Source: Streptomyces sp. Q6 (GTDB lineage Bacteria; Actinomycetota; Actinomycetes; Streptomycetales; Streptomycetaceae). From it: DNA of 64,000 nt. Each line of letters starts with the position of its first letter. Position 1 is the first letter of the stretch. Below the pieces are notes generated by a model, which saw nothing but the letters and a program-made list of their open reading frames with translations, was not told where the DNA came from and did not search any database. The translations under genes were made by a program, and so were the position numbers. Of the stretch, positions 8,723-17,357 are shown piece by piece. The DNA is taken from positions 868,001 to 932,000 of the forward strand of contig NZ_CP146022.1 of the NCBI RefSeq assembly GCF_036967205.1. Reading direction: 5' to 3'.

Positions 8723-9052
8723 CTACTTCCACATGCCCCTGTCGGCGTCGTGGTTCATCGAGCCGTGGTGGCCCATGTGGCCCTCGTCCCAGGCGTGATG
8801 GCCCCAGTTGCCCGAGCCGTTGGCGCAGCTGTTGCCGAAAGCCGGGTTGAGCAGGCCGATGAGGTTGACAGTGTTGCCGCAGGCGTTGACCGGGACGTGG
8901 ACCGGCACCTGGAGGACGTTGCCGGACAGCACCCCGGGCGACCCCACAGCGGCGCCCTGAGCTCCGGCGTCCGCGGACGCCGCGCCCGCACCGGCCAGGA
9001 CCGAACCGCCGATGGCCACCGCGATCGCCGCACTCTTCAGCACACGAGACAT
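8723..9052 (-). CDS. Chaplin with a His/Met-rich C-terminal tail
   Basis: A 109-residue secreted protein. Residues 1-28 form a signal peptide ('AGAGAASA'). Residues 38-78 form one chaplin domain with the typical 'NACGNTVNLIGLLNPAFGN' and paired cysteines (NACGN, NSCAN). Chaplins assemble into amyloid fibrils that coat aerial hyphae and lower surface tension. A short chaplin would end just after the domain, but this one continues for about 27 residues rich in His and Met ('WGHHAWDEGHMGHHGSMNH'), which looks like a metal-binding tail. ATG 9052 gives a complete signal peptide. A SigK-like promoter is found at 9127-9154, which would put it with the fasciclin genes rather than the developmental chaplins. 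Confidence 0.88.
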   Translation of the reverse strand: MSRVLKSAAIAVAIGGSVLAGAGAASADAGAQGAAVGSPGVLSGNVLQVPVHVPVNACGNTVNLIGLLNPAFGNSCANGSGNWGHHAWDEGHMGHHGSMNHDADRGMWK

Positions 9053-9126
9053 GAAACGCTCCACACTTCCGCACGGTCCCCTCCCCCTGAGGTCGGGGAC
9101 GAGAAGCGGTTGGCTTCTCACTGGCC

Positions 9127-9154
9127 ATCCGGAGCGTCCCTGAGGGCTGGATTG
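9127..9154 (-). promoter_or_regulatory. SigK-like promoter of the chaplin gene
   Basis: Minus strand CAATCC (9154-9149), a 16-nt spacer, CCGGAT (9132-9127), 75 nt before the chaplin start. Spacer and both hexamers equal those at 5910-5937. Confidence 0.6.
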
Positions 9155-9506
9155 GCTGCACGGCTGGAGTTCACCCGTCCGGACTACATGCCACCCGTCG
9201 GCGCCCGTTTCAAGTCGGTGGCCCACCGGCGTCCGGAAGACACAACTCATCGGCGCATGCTGTATTTCCACGGCCCTTTCGACGAGCGCGACGTCGATAC
9301 CCCAACCCGCGCCCACCCTGGCCGTCGAAAACTGGTGAACACCGCGTACGACTTGATGGGGCATCCCCCAGTGGAGCGCCCCTGCTGACGGTCCTCGACG
9401 CCGCGAACCGACCCCGCGCACTCGCCCAGATCTGCCTGTGCCTCACCGCAGTGTCACAAGGATCGGGGCGACGTCATCGCGAGTTGCCCGCCTTCTTGCA
9501 ACGGTG
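9155..9506. other. Intergenic stretch, nothing recognised
   Basis: Between the chaplin promoter and the end of the START-like gene I see no gene with normal codon use and no striking repeat. Confidence 0.5.
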
Positions 9507-10028
9507 TCAACCCGTCGCACCCGCCGGAGACTTCTCGACGGTACGCGCGAGGATGTCGAGCGTCGCGCGCAGGCCAGCCTCCGGGATCACCGGAAAGACG
9601 CCCGCCTCGCGGTACCTGTCATCAATCTTGCTCCAGTCGTAGTACGACGTGACGACCGTGGCGGAATCGGAGGGTTCGAGCCGGTAGCCGTACAAGTGAC
9701 GGATAGGCGGCTGGATGGTGCCCGAGATCGTCCATTCCAGCAGGGCGTCGCGTTCGAAACGCATGATGATCACAGTCACGTCGTAGCGGCCCACGGGCAG
9801 GTCACCCAGCGCCTCCCGGTCCATGTGCACAACGAACTCGTCCCCGACCGCTCCCACGGGGTCGCCCTGCGCGGACTGCAGCATGCCCGAGCTGTCGATG
9901 CTCACATGTCCCTGCGGAGAACGCAGCACATCGAAGCTCACATGTCCCTGCGGAGAACGCAGCACATCGAAGACCGCAGAGGGCGAGGCGGCGATGTGAC
10001 GCGTGACTTCGAAGCGTTCAGCTGTCAT
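9507..10028 (-). CDS. SRPBCC/START-like protein with an internal 12-residue duplication
   Basis: A 173-residue cytoplasmic protein with the SRPBCC (polyketide cyclase/dehydrase, lipid-binding) fold pattern: N-terminal strand and 'IAASPSAVFDVL', a middle beta region ('GDEFVVHMDREAL'), and the long C-terminal helix ('GLRATLDILARTVEK'). The family binds hydrophobic ligands; the ligand here is unknown. Residues about 20-43 contain the 12-residue unit FDVLRSPQGHVS twice in a row, from a perfect 36-bp tandem duplication at 9901-9972; related proteins would have it once. The duplication is in frame and the protein stays open. ATG 10028 is chosen because it opens the fold. A weaker SigK-like signal lies upstream at 10166-10192. 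Confidence 0.8.
   Translation of the reverse strand: MTAERFEVTRHIAASPSAVFDVLRSPQGHVSFDVLRSPQGHVSIDSSGMLQSAQGDPVGAVGDEFVVHMDREALGDLPVGRYDVTVIIMRFERDALLEWTISGTIQPPIRHLYGYRLEPSDSATVVTSYYDWSKIDDRYREAGVFPVIPEAGLRATLDILARTVEKSPAGATG
9901..9972. repeat. Perfect 36-bp tandem duplication
   Basis: The 36 bases at 9901-9936 are repeated without change at 9937-9972, inside the START-like gene and in frame. Perfect identity indicates a recent event. Confidence 0.95.
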
Positions 10029-10720
10029 CCCTCCACCCTTGCACTCCCCCGTCGATCGTCCTACTGCCGGGGCGCCTGAATCTCGCAGGGCACCGCACGC
10101 GCCCGCCGATTACGGAGCAGTGGAGAATTCCTACACCTACAGCAATAGACATTGACGGCTATGACATACGGAGCAGATACCGTTCCGGATTGGTTCACGT
10201 CACCGAATCCCTTCGATCGGCTCAGCGGCGAACTTTCCTACCGCGCGGGGAAACGCTTCACCACTCAGGCAAGAGAACGAATTGCGCATGTTCGATGCGG
10301 TATCTACGAGCATCATCCGACCTGTTGAACGGGGTTGCAGTGCCACGTTTCACGTCTCCCGACCGCCAGTCGCGCCTGGGTGAGCGCCGACACTCATCCC
10401 TCTTTCGGCGCAACGCCCGTACGCACCCTGCATAACTTCTGGAGGTCCACTCTTCGCGCACAGGGGCCTCCTACCTGCGGTTCCCGAAGTTTCCGAAGTG
10501 CGACTCATGAATCGCGCCGCGAGAAATGGTCACTTGCGATGCGGCTCCCGTGCTTTTCTCCGTCAAGACATTTCCCATGTCTCGCAGTGAAGTCAGACTC
10601 TGATTGGCCGTCAGGTCCACAGCGCGCTGTTGGCGACGGGCCGGCCCGCACTGCGTCCACACTCCCCAGGCCGCACCGCTTCTTCGGACGGGCGTCCTGT
10701 CACGGAAGGAACCTCCGCTC
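10029..10720. other. Intergenic region upstream of the DUF4331 operon
   Basis: About 690 bp without a supported gene; several parts are lower in GC than the neighbours. It must hold the DUF4331 operon promoter. I see no CAATCC/CCGGAT pair pointing to that operon. A TTGACG with 17-nt spacing to AGATAC near 10152-10180 on the plus strand is a possible housekeeping promoter but is more than 500 nt upstream. Confidence 0.4.
10166..10192 (-). promoter_or_regulatory. Possible SigK-like promoter of the START-like gene
   Basis: Minus strand CAATCC (10192-10187), 15-nt spacer, CCGTAT (10171-10166). The -10 differs by one base from the CCGGAT of the other sites and lies 138 nt before the gene, so this one is weaker. 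Confidence 0.3.
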
Positions 10721-12286
10721 ATGTCCCGTACCAAGAGGCCGGCCAGACGTGTGGTCGACCAGGCGCTTGTCGTTCTAGGCTCCAGCGCACTGGCCGCGGG
10801 TCTGGCCGGGCTGGCCCTCGCGCCGACCCCCAGCGCCGCCTCCAGCCACCGCGAGGCGCCCCTGATCGCCGGAGATCCGCGGGCCGACAACACCGACGTC
10901 TACGCCTTCACCAGCCCCGACCGCAGTGACACGGTCACCCTGGTCGCAAACTGGATTCCCTTCGAAGAGCCCAACGGCGGGCCCAACTTCTACGCCTTCG
11001 CGGACGACGCCCGCTACCACATCAAGATCGACAACACCGGTGACGGGCGCCCGGACCTGACCTACACCTGGAAGTTCCGCAACCAGGTACGCGACGCGGG
11101 CGGACAGTTCCTTTACAACACCGGGCAGGTCACCTCACCGACCGACCCCGACCTGAACTTCCGGCAGACCTACGACCTCACCGTCTCCGACGGCCGGCAC
11201 CGCACCCGCACCCTGCTGCGCAACGCCCCGGTGGCCCCTTCCCGCACCGGCAGCGCCTCCATGCCCAACTACGGCGCCCTGCGGACGCAGGCCGTACGCC
11301 CGGTCAACGGCGGAGCGAAAGCCTTCGCCGGGCAGGCCGACGACCCGTTCTTTGCCGACCTGCGCGTCTTCGACCTCCTGTACGGAGGAAACCTGAGCGA
11401 GCGCGGCCAGGACACTCTGGCCGGGTACAACGTGAACACCGTCGCGCTGCAGATCCCCAAGAAGGCCCTCGCGCTGCGCGGCAACAGCTCACGCAACCCG
11501 GTCGTGGGCGTGTGGTCGACCACCGAACGCCGCGGCGCCCAGGTGTCCGACAGCCGCTCCGGCCACCACGACGGCTGGCGCCAGGTGTCCCGCCTGGGCA
11601 ACCCCCTGGTCAACGAGGTCGTCGTCCCCCTCAAGTACAAGGACGCCTTCAACTCCCTCTCTCCCGACCAGGACCGCACGGTCAAGCCCGTCGTCGACAA
11701 GGTCCTCGACCCGGTCCTGCCCAAGCTGATCCAGAAGGTCTACGGGGTACCGGCGCCCGCTACCCCGCGCAACGACCTCGCCGAGATCTTCCTGACCGGA
11801 ATCTGCAAGGCATGCGGCCCCGTCAAGGCCGACCTCAACGCCCACCGCCTCAACAAGGACGCAGATCAGCGAAGGATCGTCCCCGCCGAGGAACTCCGCC
11901 TGAACATGGCCGTGGCTCCCACCGCCAAGCCCAACCGGCTCGGGGTGCTCGCCGGCGATCTCGGCGGCTTCCCCAACGGCCGCCGCCTCAGCGACGACGT
12001 CATCGACATCTCGCTCCAGGGCGTCGAAGGCGCAGCGCAGAGCGGCAAGCTTGTGCCCGCACTCGCCGACGGCGACAAGGTGAACGCCAACGACACCGCC
12101 TTCGGCACGTCATTCCCCTACCTGGCGCTGCCCAACACCAAGAGCGTCAACAAGTCGGCCGCGGGAAGCCCTGGCGCCCAGCAGTCGTCGCTGAAAACCT
12201 CGCAGGCGTCGACCGTCACCGCGGCCGGAGCACTCCTGCTCGGCGCCGGCGGCTACCGGATGCGCCGCAAGCGCACCACCGCCTGA
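10721..12286 (+). CDS. Secreted DUF4331 protein
   Basis: A 521-residue protein with a signal peptide (residues 1-42, 'LAPTPSAASSHREAP') and the DUF4331 signature right after cleavage ('SSHREAPLIAGDPRADNTD'), typical of the family. It ends with a hydrophobic helix and a basic tail ('ALLLGAGGYRMRRKR'), so it is probably anchored to the membrane by its C-terminus. No enzymatic role is established for the family. ATG 10721 follows GGAAGGA. It starts a three-gene run with the TPR protein (83 bp further) and the NicO transporter. Confidence 0.88.
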   Translation: MSRTKRPARRVVDQALVVLGSSALAAGLAGLALAPTPSAASSHREAPLIAGDPRADNTDVYAFTSPDRSDTVTLVANWIPFEEPNGGPNFYAFADDARYHIKIDNTGDGRPDLTYTWKFRNQVRDAGGQFLYNTGQVTSPTDPDLNFRQTYDLTVSDGRHRTRTLLRNAPVAPSRTGSASMPNYGALRTQAVRPVNGGAKAFAGQADDPFFADLRVFDLLYGGNLSERGQDTLAGYNVNTVALQIPKKALALRGNSSRNPVVGVWSTTERRGAQVSDSRSGHHDGWRQVSRLGNPLVNEVVVPLKYKDAFNSLSPDQDRTVKPVVDKVLDPVLPKLIQKVYGVPAPATPRNDLAEIFLTGICKACGPVKADLNAHRLNKDADQRRIVPAEELRLNMAVAPTAKPNRLGVLAGDLGGFPNGRRLSDDVIDISLQGVEGAAQSGKLVPALADGDKVNANDTAFGTSFPYLALPNTKSVNKSAAGSPGAQQSSLKTSQASTVTAAGALLLGAGGYRMRRKRTTA

Positions 12287-12369
12287 GCCCTCCCACCGCA
12301 CACCACCCCCGGCGGGCCAGACGATGATGCCTGGCCCGCCGGGGTCCACTCCTTGTTCCGGAGGTCTTC

Positions 12370-13701
12370 GTGGCCAGCGACCGTTCCCGCCGAACGCCTC
12401 TGCGGCGCAGACATCTACGCAGTGCGGCCGTCTGCATCGCCCTGGGCGCCGCCCTGTTCACCGCCGGGGCTCTGGGCTTCTCGCCACTGGGCTCCGCCAC
12501 CCCAGAAACCGCAACTTCCGCCCACACCCTGCACGGTGGATCACTGGCCGCACTCCAACAGCGCGTGCGCCAACTCCCCACAGATCCCGACGCCTGGTCG
12601 GCCCTCGGAATGGCATACGTGCAGCAGGCCAGGCAGAACCCCGACCCGCCCACCTATGCCAGAGCCGAGTCAGCACTACGCCGGTCACTGAAGGTGCAAC
12701 CGGCCGAAAACGATCATGCAGAGACAGCGATGGCGGCACTCGCCGCAGGCCGGCACGACTTCCAGCGAGCACTCTCCTGGGCGCTCCAAGCAACCACGAC
12801 GAATCCGTACAGCGCACCGGCCTACGGTGTCCTCGCCGACGCCTACACCCAACTCGGCAGATATCAGCAGGCGTTCGATGCCGTCCAGCGCATGGTCGAC
12901 CTCCGGCCGGACAGCACCTCTCTGGCCAGGGCCTCCTACATGTGGGAACTACGGGGCGACGAGCGTCAGGCTCGCACCCTGATGAGTCGCTCCCTCAAGG
13001 CCGCCGCTTCGCCCGCCGAGCGTTCATTCGCCTACACCCATCTCTCCCTCCTCGCCGCCGACACCGGTGACGCACAAGCCGCGCTGAATCAGGCACAGAC
13101 AGGACTGAAGGAGACTTCTCACGACAGCGGGCTGCTGGAGGCACGCGCTCGTGCCCACACCGCGCTCGGCGACACCACGCAGGCTGCACGGGACTACAGC
13201 AAGGCCATTGCCATCGCACCGTTGCCGCACTACCTGCTGGCGCTGGGCGAGCTCCAGCAGTCCCTGGGACGAACCGATCAGGCGCGGAACCAGTACGCCG
13301 TCCTACGCGCCCAGGACGCCGTGCGAAAGGAGACCGGGGCACGGCCCGACACGGACGCGATCCTCTTCGAGGCCGAACACGGCGATCCCCGAACGGCCGT
13401 CGCCATGGGCCGCCAGGCCGTCGCCGCGCGGCCGTTCATCGCCGTGCACGACGCCTATGCCTGGGCCCTGCACCGCGCCGGCCGGAACGAGCAGGCCCTC
13501 GCCGAGGCCGACCGGGCCCTGGCACTCGGCACCCACAGCGCCCTCTTCCTGTTCCACCGCGCGATGATCCATCAGTCACTCGGCCATCGCTCGGCGGCCC
13601 GTGACGACCTTCGACACGCCCTCAGCATCGACCCGTACTTCCACCCCGTGCACGCCCCTGAGGCCCGCGCCACCCTCAGCACGATCGACGGAGCCCGATG
13701 A
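12370..13701 (+). CDS. Secreted or anchored tetratricopeptide-repeat protein
   Basis: A 443-residue protein starting with GTG at 12370 behind CCGGAGG. It has an N-terminal hydrophobic segment (about residues 17-40) and then a solenoid of TPR units through residue 440; typical repeats are 'DAWSALGMAYVQQARQ', 'PAYGVLADAYTQLGRYQQAF' and 'FLFHRAMIHQSLGHRSAARD'. TPR proteins mediate protein contacts. Its stop overlaps the start of the NicO gene (ATGA), so the two are translationally coupled and probably work together, with the DUF4331 protein. Confidence 0.85.
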   Translation: MASDRSRRTPLRRRHLRSAAVCIALGAALFTAGALGFSPLGSATPETATSAHTLHGGSLAALQQRVRQLPTDPDAWSALGMAYVQQARQNPDPPTYARAESALRRSLKVQPAENDHAETAMAALAAGRHDFQRALSWALQATTTNPYSAPAYGVLADAYTQLGRYQQAFDAVQRMVDLRPDSTSLARASYMWELRGDERQARTLMSRSLKAAASPAERSFAYTHLSLLAADTGDAQAALNQAQTGLKETSHDSGLLEARARAHTALGDTTQAARDYSKAIAIAPLPHYLLALGELQQSLGRTDQARNQYAVLRAQDAVRKETGARPDTDAILFEAEHGDPRTAVAMGRQAVAARPFIAVHDAYAWALHRAGRNEQALAEADRALALGTHSALFLFHRAMIHQSLGHRSAARDDLRHALSIDPYFHPVHAPEARATLSTIDGAR

Positions 13702-15338
13702 ACCCGATCCCCCCACGCGCCGTTGCAGCCGCGCTGGCGGCCGTCGCGTGCCTCGGCACCGTGACCGTCGCCACCGCCCCCTCCGCGGCAGCTCACCCCC
13801 TGGGCAACTTCACCGTCAACCACCACACCGGGCTCATCCTGCGACCGGAACGTGTCGACGCCCGCATCGTCGTGGACCGAGCGGAAATCTCCGCTACCCA
13901 GGAACTCCCCGACATCGACACCGACCACGACGGACGCCTTACCGACAACGAGCGTGTGCGCTACGCACGTACGACCTGCCGCACACTGGAGCGGCAGCTC
14001 GTCACGACCGTGGACGGGAACCGGCTGCAATGGCGCCTCGGCTCCAGCGACTTCAGCCGCCACCCCGGAGAGGCCGGACTCCCGACCAGCCGCCTCCAGT
14101 GCGACCTCACCGCCCCGGCCGACCTGGGCTCACCGGCCGCGATCAGCCTGCGCACGGCGTACGACACCCGTCGCGTGGGGTGGCAGGAGATCACCGCGCG
14201 CGCCGACGGCCTCGCTCTGGCCTCCGCCAACGCGCCCGCGCAATCGCCGACCGCCGAACTGCGGCACTACCCCGCAGACCCCCTGGCGTCGCCACTGAAC
14301 CAACGCAGTGCCGATCTGCGCACAGAGCCTGGCCACCAACAGGCCCTGGCCTCGGTGCGCGACGCCATGCCCTCGACCGGCCCTGTCGCCGCAGCCCTGT
14401 CCACCGTGCAGAACACCTTCGACTCTCTGCTGCGTGCCCGGAAACTGACCGTTCCCGTCGGACTGCTGGCATTCCTGCTCTCACTGCTGCTGGGCGCCTC
14501 CCACGCCGCCATGCCCGGACACGGCAAAACCCTGATGGCGGCTTACCTGGCCGGGAAACGCGGCACACCGCGGGACGCCCTCACCGTCGGCGCCACCGTC
14601 ACCTTCACCCACACCGCAGGCGTCCTTGCCCTCGGACTCGCCCTGCCCCTCGCCACTCACCTCGCCGGCGAAACAGTTCTCACCTGGCTCGGCCTCACCA
14701 GCGGACTCATGATCACCGGCATCGGCCTGTGGCTGCTGCGTTCCGCACTCCTCAACCGCCACACACCTCACCATCATCACCACGGCCACAGCCACAGGCA
14801 CCCCCATGTCCACGGCCACCACGACCACGCGGCGAGTGAGCCAGACCACTCTCACGAGACATCCGGCGACAACGGCCCGCGTCTCAGGCTCCCTGCCCCC
14901 CACCGAGGCGACCATGGACCGCACAACCATGCCACGTCAGGCTCCGTCGCCCTGCTGACCAAAAAGCGCCCGCACGCTCACACGCACACCGCTCCGAAGG
15001 CGAAACGCAGCGGGCTCATCGGCATGGGCGTCGCCGGCGGCCTCGTACCGAGTCCCTCCGCCCTCGTAGTCCTGCTCAGCGCCACGGCCCTGGGCCGCAC
15101 CGCCTTCGGCATCATGCTCGTCATCGGCTACGGCATCGGCATGGCCGGTACGCTCACCCTCGCCGGGCTCCTGCTGGTACGCCTGCGAGACGGCATCGAC
15201 AACGGCCTACGCAAAGCTGACGCCGCCCGGTGGACGCGCATGCGCCGAATGACACGCTTCGGCCCTGTCACAACAGCCGCACTCGTGTCGGTCGTCGGAA
15301 TCGGACTCATCTTCCGCGCTGCCGCCGGCCCCTGGTGA
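13698..15338 (+). CDS. NicO-type nickel/cobalt transporter with extracytoplasmic N-terminal domain
   Basis: A 546-residue membrane protein. Residues 1-35 are a signal peptide. Residues 36-240 form a soluble domain starting 'HPLGNFTVNHHTGL', with an EF-hand-like acidic loop ('DIDTDHDGRLTDNE', about 75-88). The transporter part follows, with six or so helices and the NicO/RcnA signature 'LGASHAAMPGHGKTLMAAYLAG'. A long cytoplasmic loop (about 350-430) is extremely His-rich ('HHHHHGHSHRHPHVHGHHDH'), the hallmark of Ni/Co exporters or permeases. Direction of transport cannot be told from sequence; RcnA relatives export. Coupled to the TPR gene. Confidence 0.87.
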   Translation: MNPIPPRAVAAALAAVACLGTVTVATAPSAAAHPLGNFTVNHHTGLILRPERVDARIVVDRAEISATQELPDIDTDHDGRLTDNERVRYARTTCRTLERQLVTTVDGNRLQWRLGSSDFSRHPGEAGLPTSRLQCDLTAPADLGSPAAISLRTAYDTRRVGWQEITARADGLALASANAPAQSPTAELRHYPADPLASPLNQRSADLRTEPGHQQALASVRDAMPSTGPVAAALSTVQNTFDSLLRARKLTVPVGLLAFLLSLLLGASHAAMPGHGKTLMAAYLAGKRGTPRDALTVGATVTFTHTAGVLALGLALPLATHLAGETVLTWLGLTSGLMITGIGLWLLRSALLNRHTPHHHHHGHSHRHPHVHGHHDHAASEPDHSHETSGDNGPRLRLPAPHRGDHGPHNHATSGSVALLTKKRPHAHTHTAPKAKRSGLIGMGVAGGLVPSPSALVVLLSATALGRTAFGIMLVIGYGIGMAGTLTLAGLLLVRLRDGIDNGLRKADAARWTRMRRMTRFGPVTTAALVSVVGIGLIFRAAAGPW

Positions 15339-15419
15339 GCAGACGGCCGAGGAGCCACGAGAGCGGGCGGTCCCCTCGCCCAGAGGCCCACCCGCTCCTC
15401 TCATCCCGGCTTCAGACGG

Positions 15420-15656
15420 TCAAAGCCCGATGCCCAGGCCCAGACCGATACCGAGACCAATGCCCCCTCCGTAGTAGTGATCGTGACCCCAGTAGCCGCC
15501 GTGGTGATGCCACGGCCCGTCATCCGCAGGAAGGGTCCGAACCGACTGGACCGTGTTCCGCGCCGGGGTCGCCGCCTGCGCGGCGCCGACCATCGGAAGA
15601 GCGACAGCACAAGTGAGAGCGGCAACAGCCACACCTCGGACGAACGTGATGCGCAT
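15420..15656 (-). CDS. Small secreted His/Gly-rich protein
   Basis: A 78-residue protein with a signal peptide (residues 1-28, 'PMVGAAQAA') followed by a His/Tyr/Gly stretch ('GPWHHHGGYWGHDHYYGGG') and a C-terminus of alternating Gly, Ile and Leu ('IGLGIGLGLGIGL'). ATG 15656 follows AGGAG. It resembles no enzyme; the His-rich part may bind metal, in line with the neighbouring Ni/Co transporter. The IS630 element inserted 44 bp upstream of its start has separated it from its native promoter, so it may now be silent or driven from the element. Confidence 0.65.
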   Translation of the reverse strand: MRITFVRGVAVAALTCAVALPMVGAAQAATPARNTVQSVRTLPADDGPWHHHGGYWGHDHYYGGGIGLGIGLGLGIGL

Positions 15657-15816
15657 GAGGAACTCCTATGTCCTGGTGCAACAACAACACGCTCGACGCT
15701 AGTGCCCTGACCGGGAAGGTTCGCCGGGTTGAGCGGGCGGTGGATGGCGTGATGGCTTCCGATGAGGGAGATCTGCCTCATAGGATCTTGAGCCCAGGCT
15801 CGGATGTCGGAGGGCG

Positions 15817-16218
15817 ATGATGGAACTACCGCGGATACGCCTCGGCAGCGACGACGTGTGGGTGGAACTGGCTCGGACCGATGGCGACACCTGGCAGGTC
15901 ACTGCCGATTGGTGCTCGTGGCTGACGGCTGACTTCACCGCGGATGTCAGCGCTGCGGAGGTCATGGACTTCGCGGCCCGCGTGCTCTCTCACCTGCGCG
16001 CGCCGTCGGGTGGACGCTTTTCGGTGGCGGTGACTCCGGGCCGGAGCAATCCGATGACGTTGAAGGCGGAGCCCGTCGGGGACGGTTTCGCCTTTTTCGT
16101 GCGTCTGACTCCCAACGGCGACGACGGCGTGTGTCATTTGCAGATGGAGATCGATCCGATCGCCACGTTGGAACTTCGTGAAGCATTCGATGCGCTGCAC
16201 GCGGCGCTGGTTGTCTGA
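15817..16218 (+). CDS. DUF5959-like passenger protein of the IS630 element
   Basis: A 133-residue soluble protein ('WVELARTDGDTWQVTADW', 'VMDFAARVLSHLRAPSGG') with no signal peptide or membrane helix. The pattern resembles DUF5959 proteins of streptomycetes, which have no known role. ATG 15817, or 15820, follows GGAGGG. It is inside the IS630 terminal repeats and converges on the transposase, so it moves with the element. It could be an accessory or regulatory factor for the transposon, or a captured host gene; the sequence cannot decide. Confidence 0.6.
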   Translation: MMELPRIRLGSDDVWVELARTDGDTWQVTADWCSWLTADFTADVSAAEVMDFAARVLSHLRAPSGGRFSVAVTPGRSNPMTLKAEPVGDGFAFFVRLTPNGDDGVCHLQMEIDPIATLELREAFDALHAALVV

Positions 16219-16235
16219 CCCGCCGGAACATCTGG

Positions 16236-17357
16236 TCAGGCCGCCATCGTGAGCGGGCGTCCGCCCCATCGGATGCCCTTCTCGCTGCGGATGCGGGCGC
16301 GTTCCCTGCGTTCGGCGGCCAGGACGTCACGATGGCGGGCGTTGACGTTGCGCCAGCGCAGGTAGGCGTGCAGAGCCTTGGTCTGCACGATGTGGTTGGG
16401 GTGGTGGGAGTTGGCGATGGTGAACTGTCTCAGCGGTCCGAAGTGGGCCTCTATGGGGTTTGCCCACGAGGCGTAGGTCGGGGTGAAGCACAGCTCGACC
16501 TTGTTCTTCTTCGCCCAGCGGCGGATGTCGGCGCCCTTGTGGGCAGACAGGTTGTCCAGGATCACGTAGATCGGTGCGCCGTCGGGGCGGGCGGCACGGA
16601 TCGACTTCAGCGCGGCCAGCGTGTTCGCGGCGCCCTTCTTGCACCGGTTGACGCCCCACAGGCGGTCGTCCCCAACCGAGTAGCAGCCATGGAAATAGCG
16701 CACCCCGTGGGTGCGGTGATATGTGGCGGGCAGTCGGCCGGGGCGCTTTCGTTCGGCCCAGCACGAGCCGGCGGTGGGCCGGATCCCGAGCGGGCCGAAC
16801 TCGTCGAAGGCGAAAACCCGGTCGGAGAAGCGGTGAAGGACCTCTTCGATCCGGTCCAGCTTCGCCTCGCGGTCCGGGTCCGGCGACTCCTTCCATGTCT
16901 TGGTGCGCTGGAAGGTAACGCCGCGGCGGGCGAGCAGGCCACGTAACGCCTCGCGGCCGATGCGGATCACCCGGCCGTGAACTTTCCGCAGGTAGGCGAC
17001 GAGCTTGCGCAGCGACCAGCGGGTGAAGGGCTGGCCGAGCTTGGTGGGGCGGGTGATGGCCGTCTGGATGACGAAGTCCTCGTCATCACGATCGAGCAGG
17101 CGGGGACGGCCTCCCGCCCACCGAGGGTCCAGGCAGGCCAGGCCGATCTCGTTGAACCGGTGGATCACATCGCGCACGGTGTCCTCGTCGGCCTGCACCA
17201 GCTTCGCGATCACCGGTGCCCGGTTCCCGCCGGCCGAGGCCAGCAGCATCATCGCCCGCCGGTACCGCACCGAACTGGTGCTGCCCCGGCGCACGATCTG
17301 CTGCAGCTTCTGCCCTTCCTGGTCAGTCAGTCTGCGCACCCGAACAGGCTCAGCCAC
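16236..17357 (-). CDS. IS630-family transposase
   Basis: A 373-residue transposase. The N-terminal half holds a helix-turn-helix ('ADEDTVRDVIHRFNEIG') and a winged-helix part ('RWSLRKLVAYLRKVHG'). The C-terminal half is the DDE domain with visible acidic residues in 'FAFDEFGPLG', 'VILDNLSAHKGAD' and 'WANPIEAHFGPL'. The start is taken as GTG 17357 after GGGGGT because relatives start at AEPVR; ATG 17414 in the same frame is possible. The gene is intact and bounded by complete terminal repeats. Confidence 0.9.
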   Translation of the reverse strand: MAEPVRVRRLTDQEGQKLQQIVRRGSTSSVRYRRAMMLLASAGGNRAPVIAKLVQADEDTVRDVIHRFNEIGLACLDPRWAGGRPRLLDRDDEDFVIQTAITRPTKLGQPFTRWSLRKLVAYLRKVHGRVIRIGREALRGLLARRGVTFQRTKTWKESPDPDREAKLDRIEEVLHRFSDRVFAFDEFGPLGIRPTAGSCWAERKRPGRLPATYHRTHGVRYFHGCYSVGDDRLWGVNRCKKGAANTLAALKSIRAARPDGAPIYVILDNLSAHKGADIRRWAKKNKVELCFTPTYASWANPIEAHFGPLRQFTIANSHHPNHIVQTKALHAYLRWRNVNARHRDVLAAERRERARIRSEKGIRWGGRPLTMAA

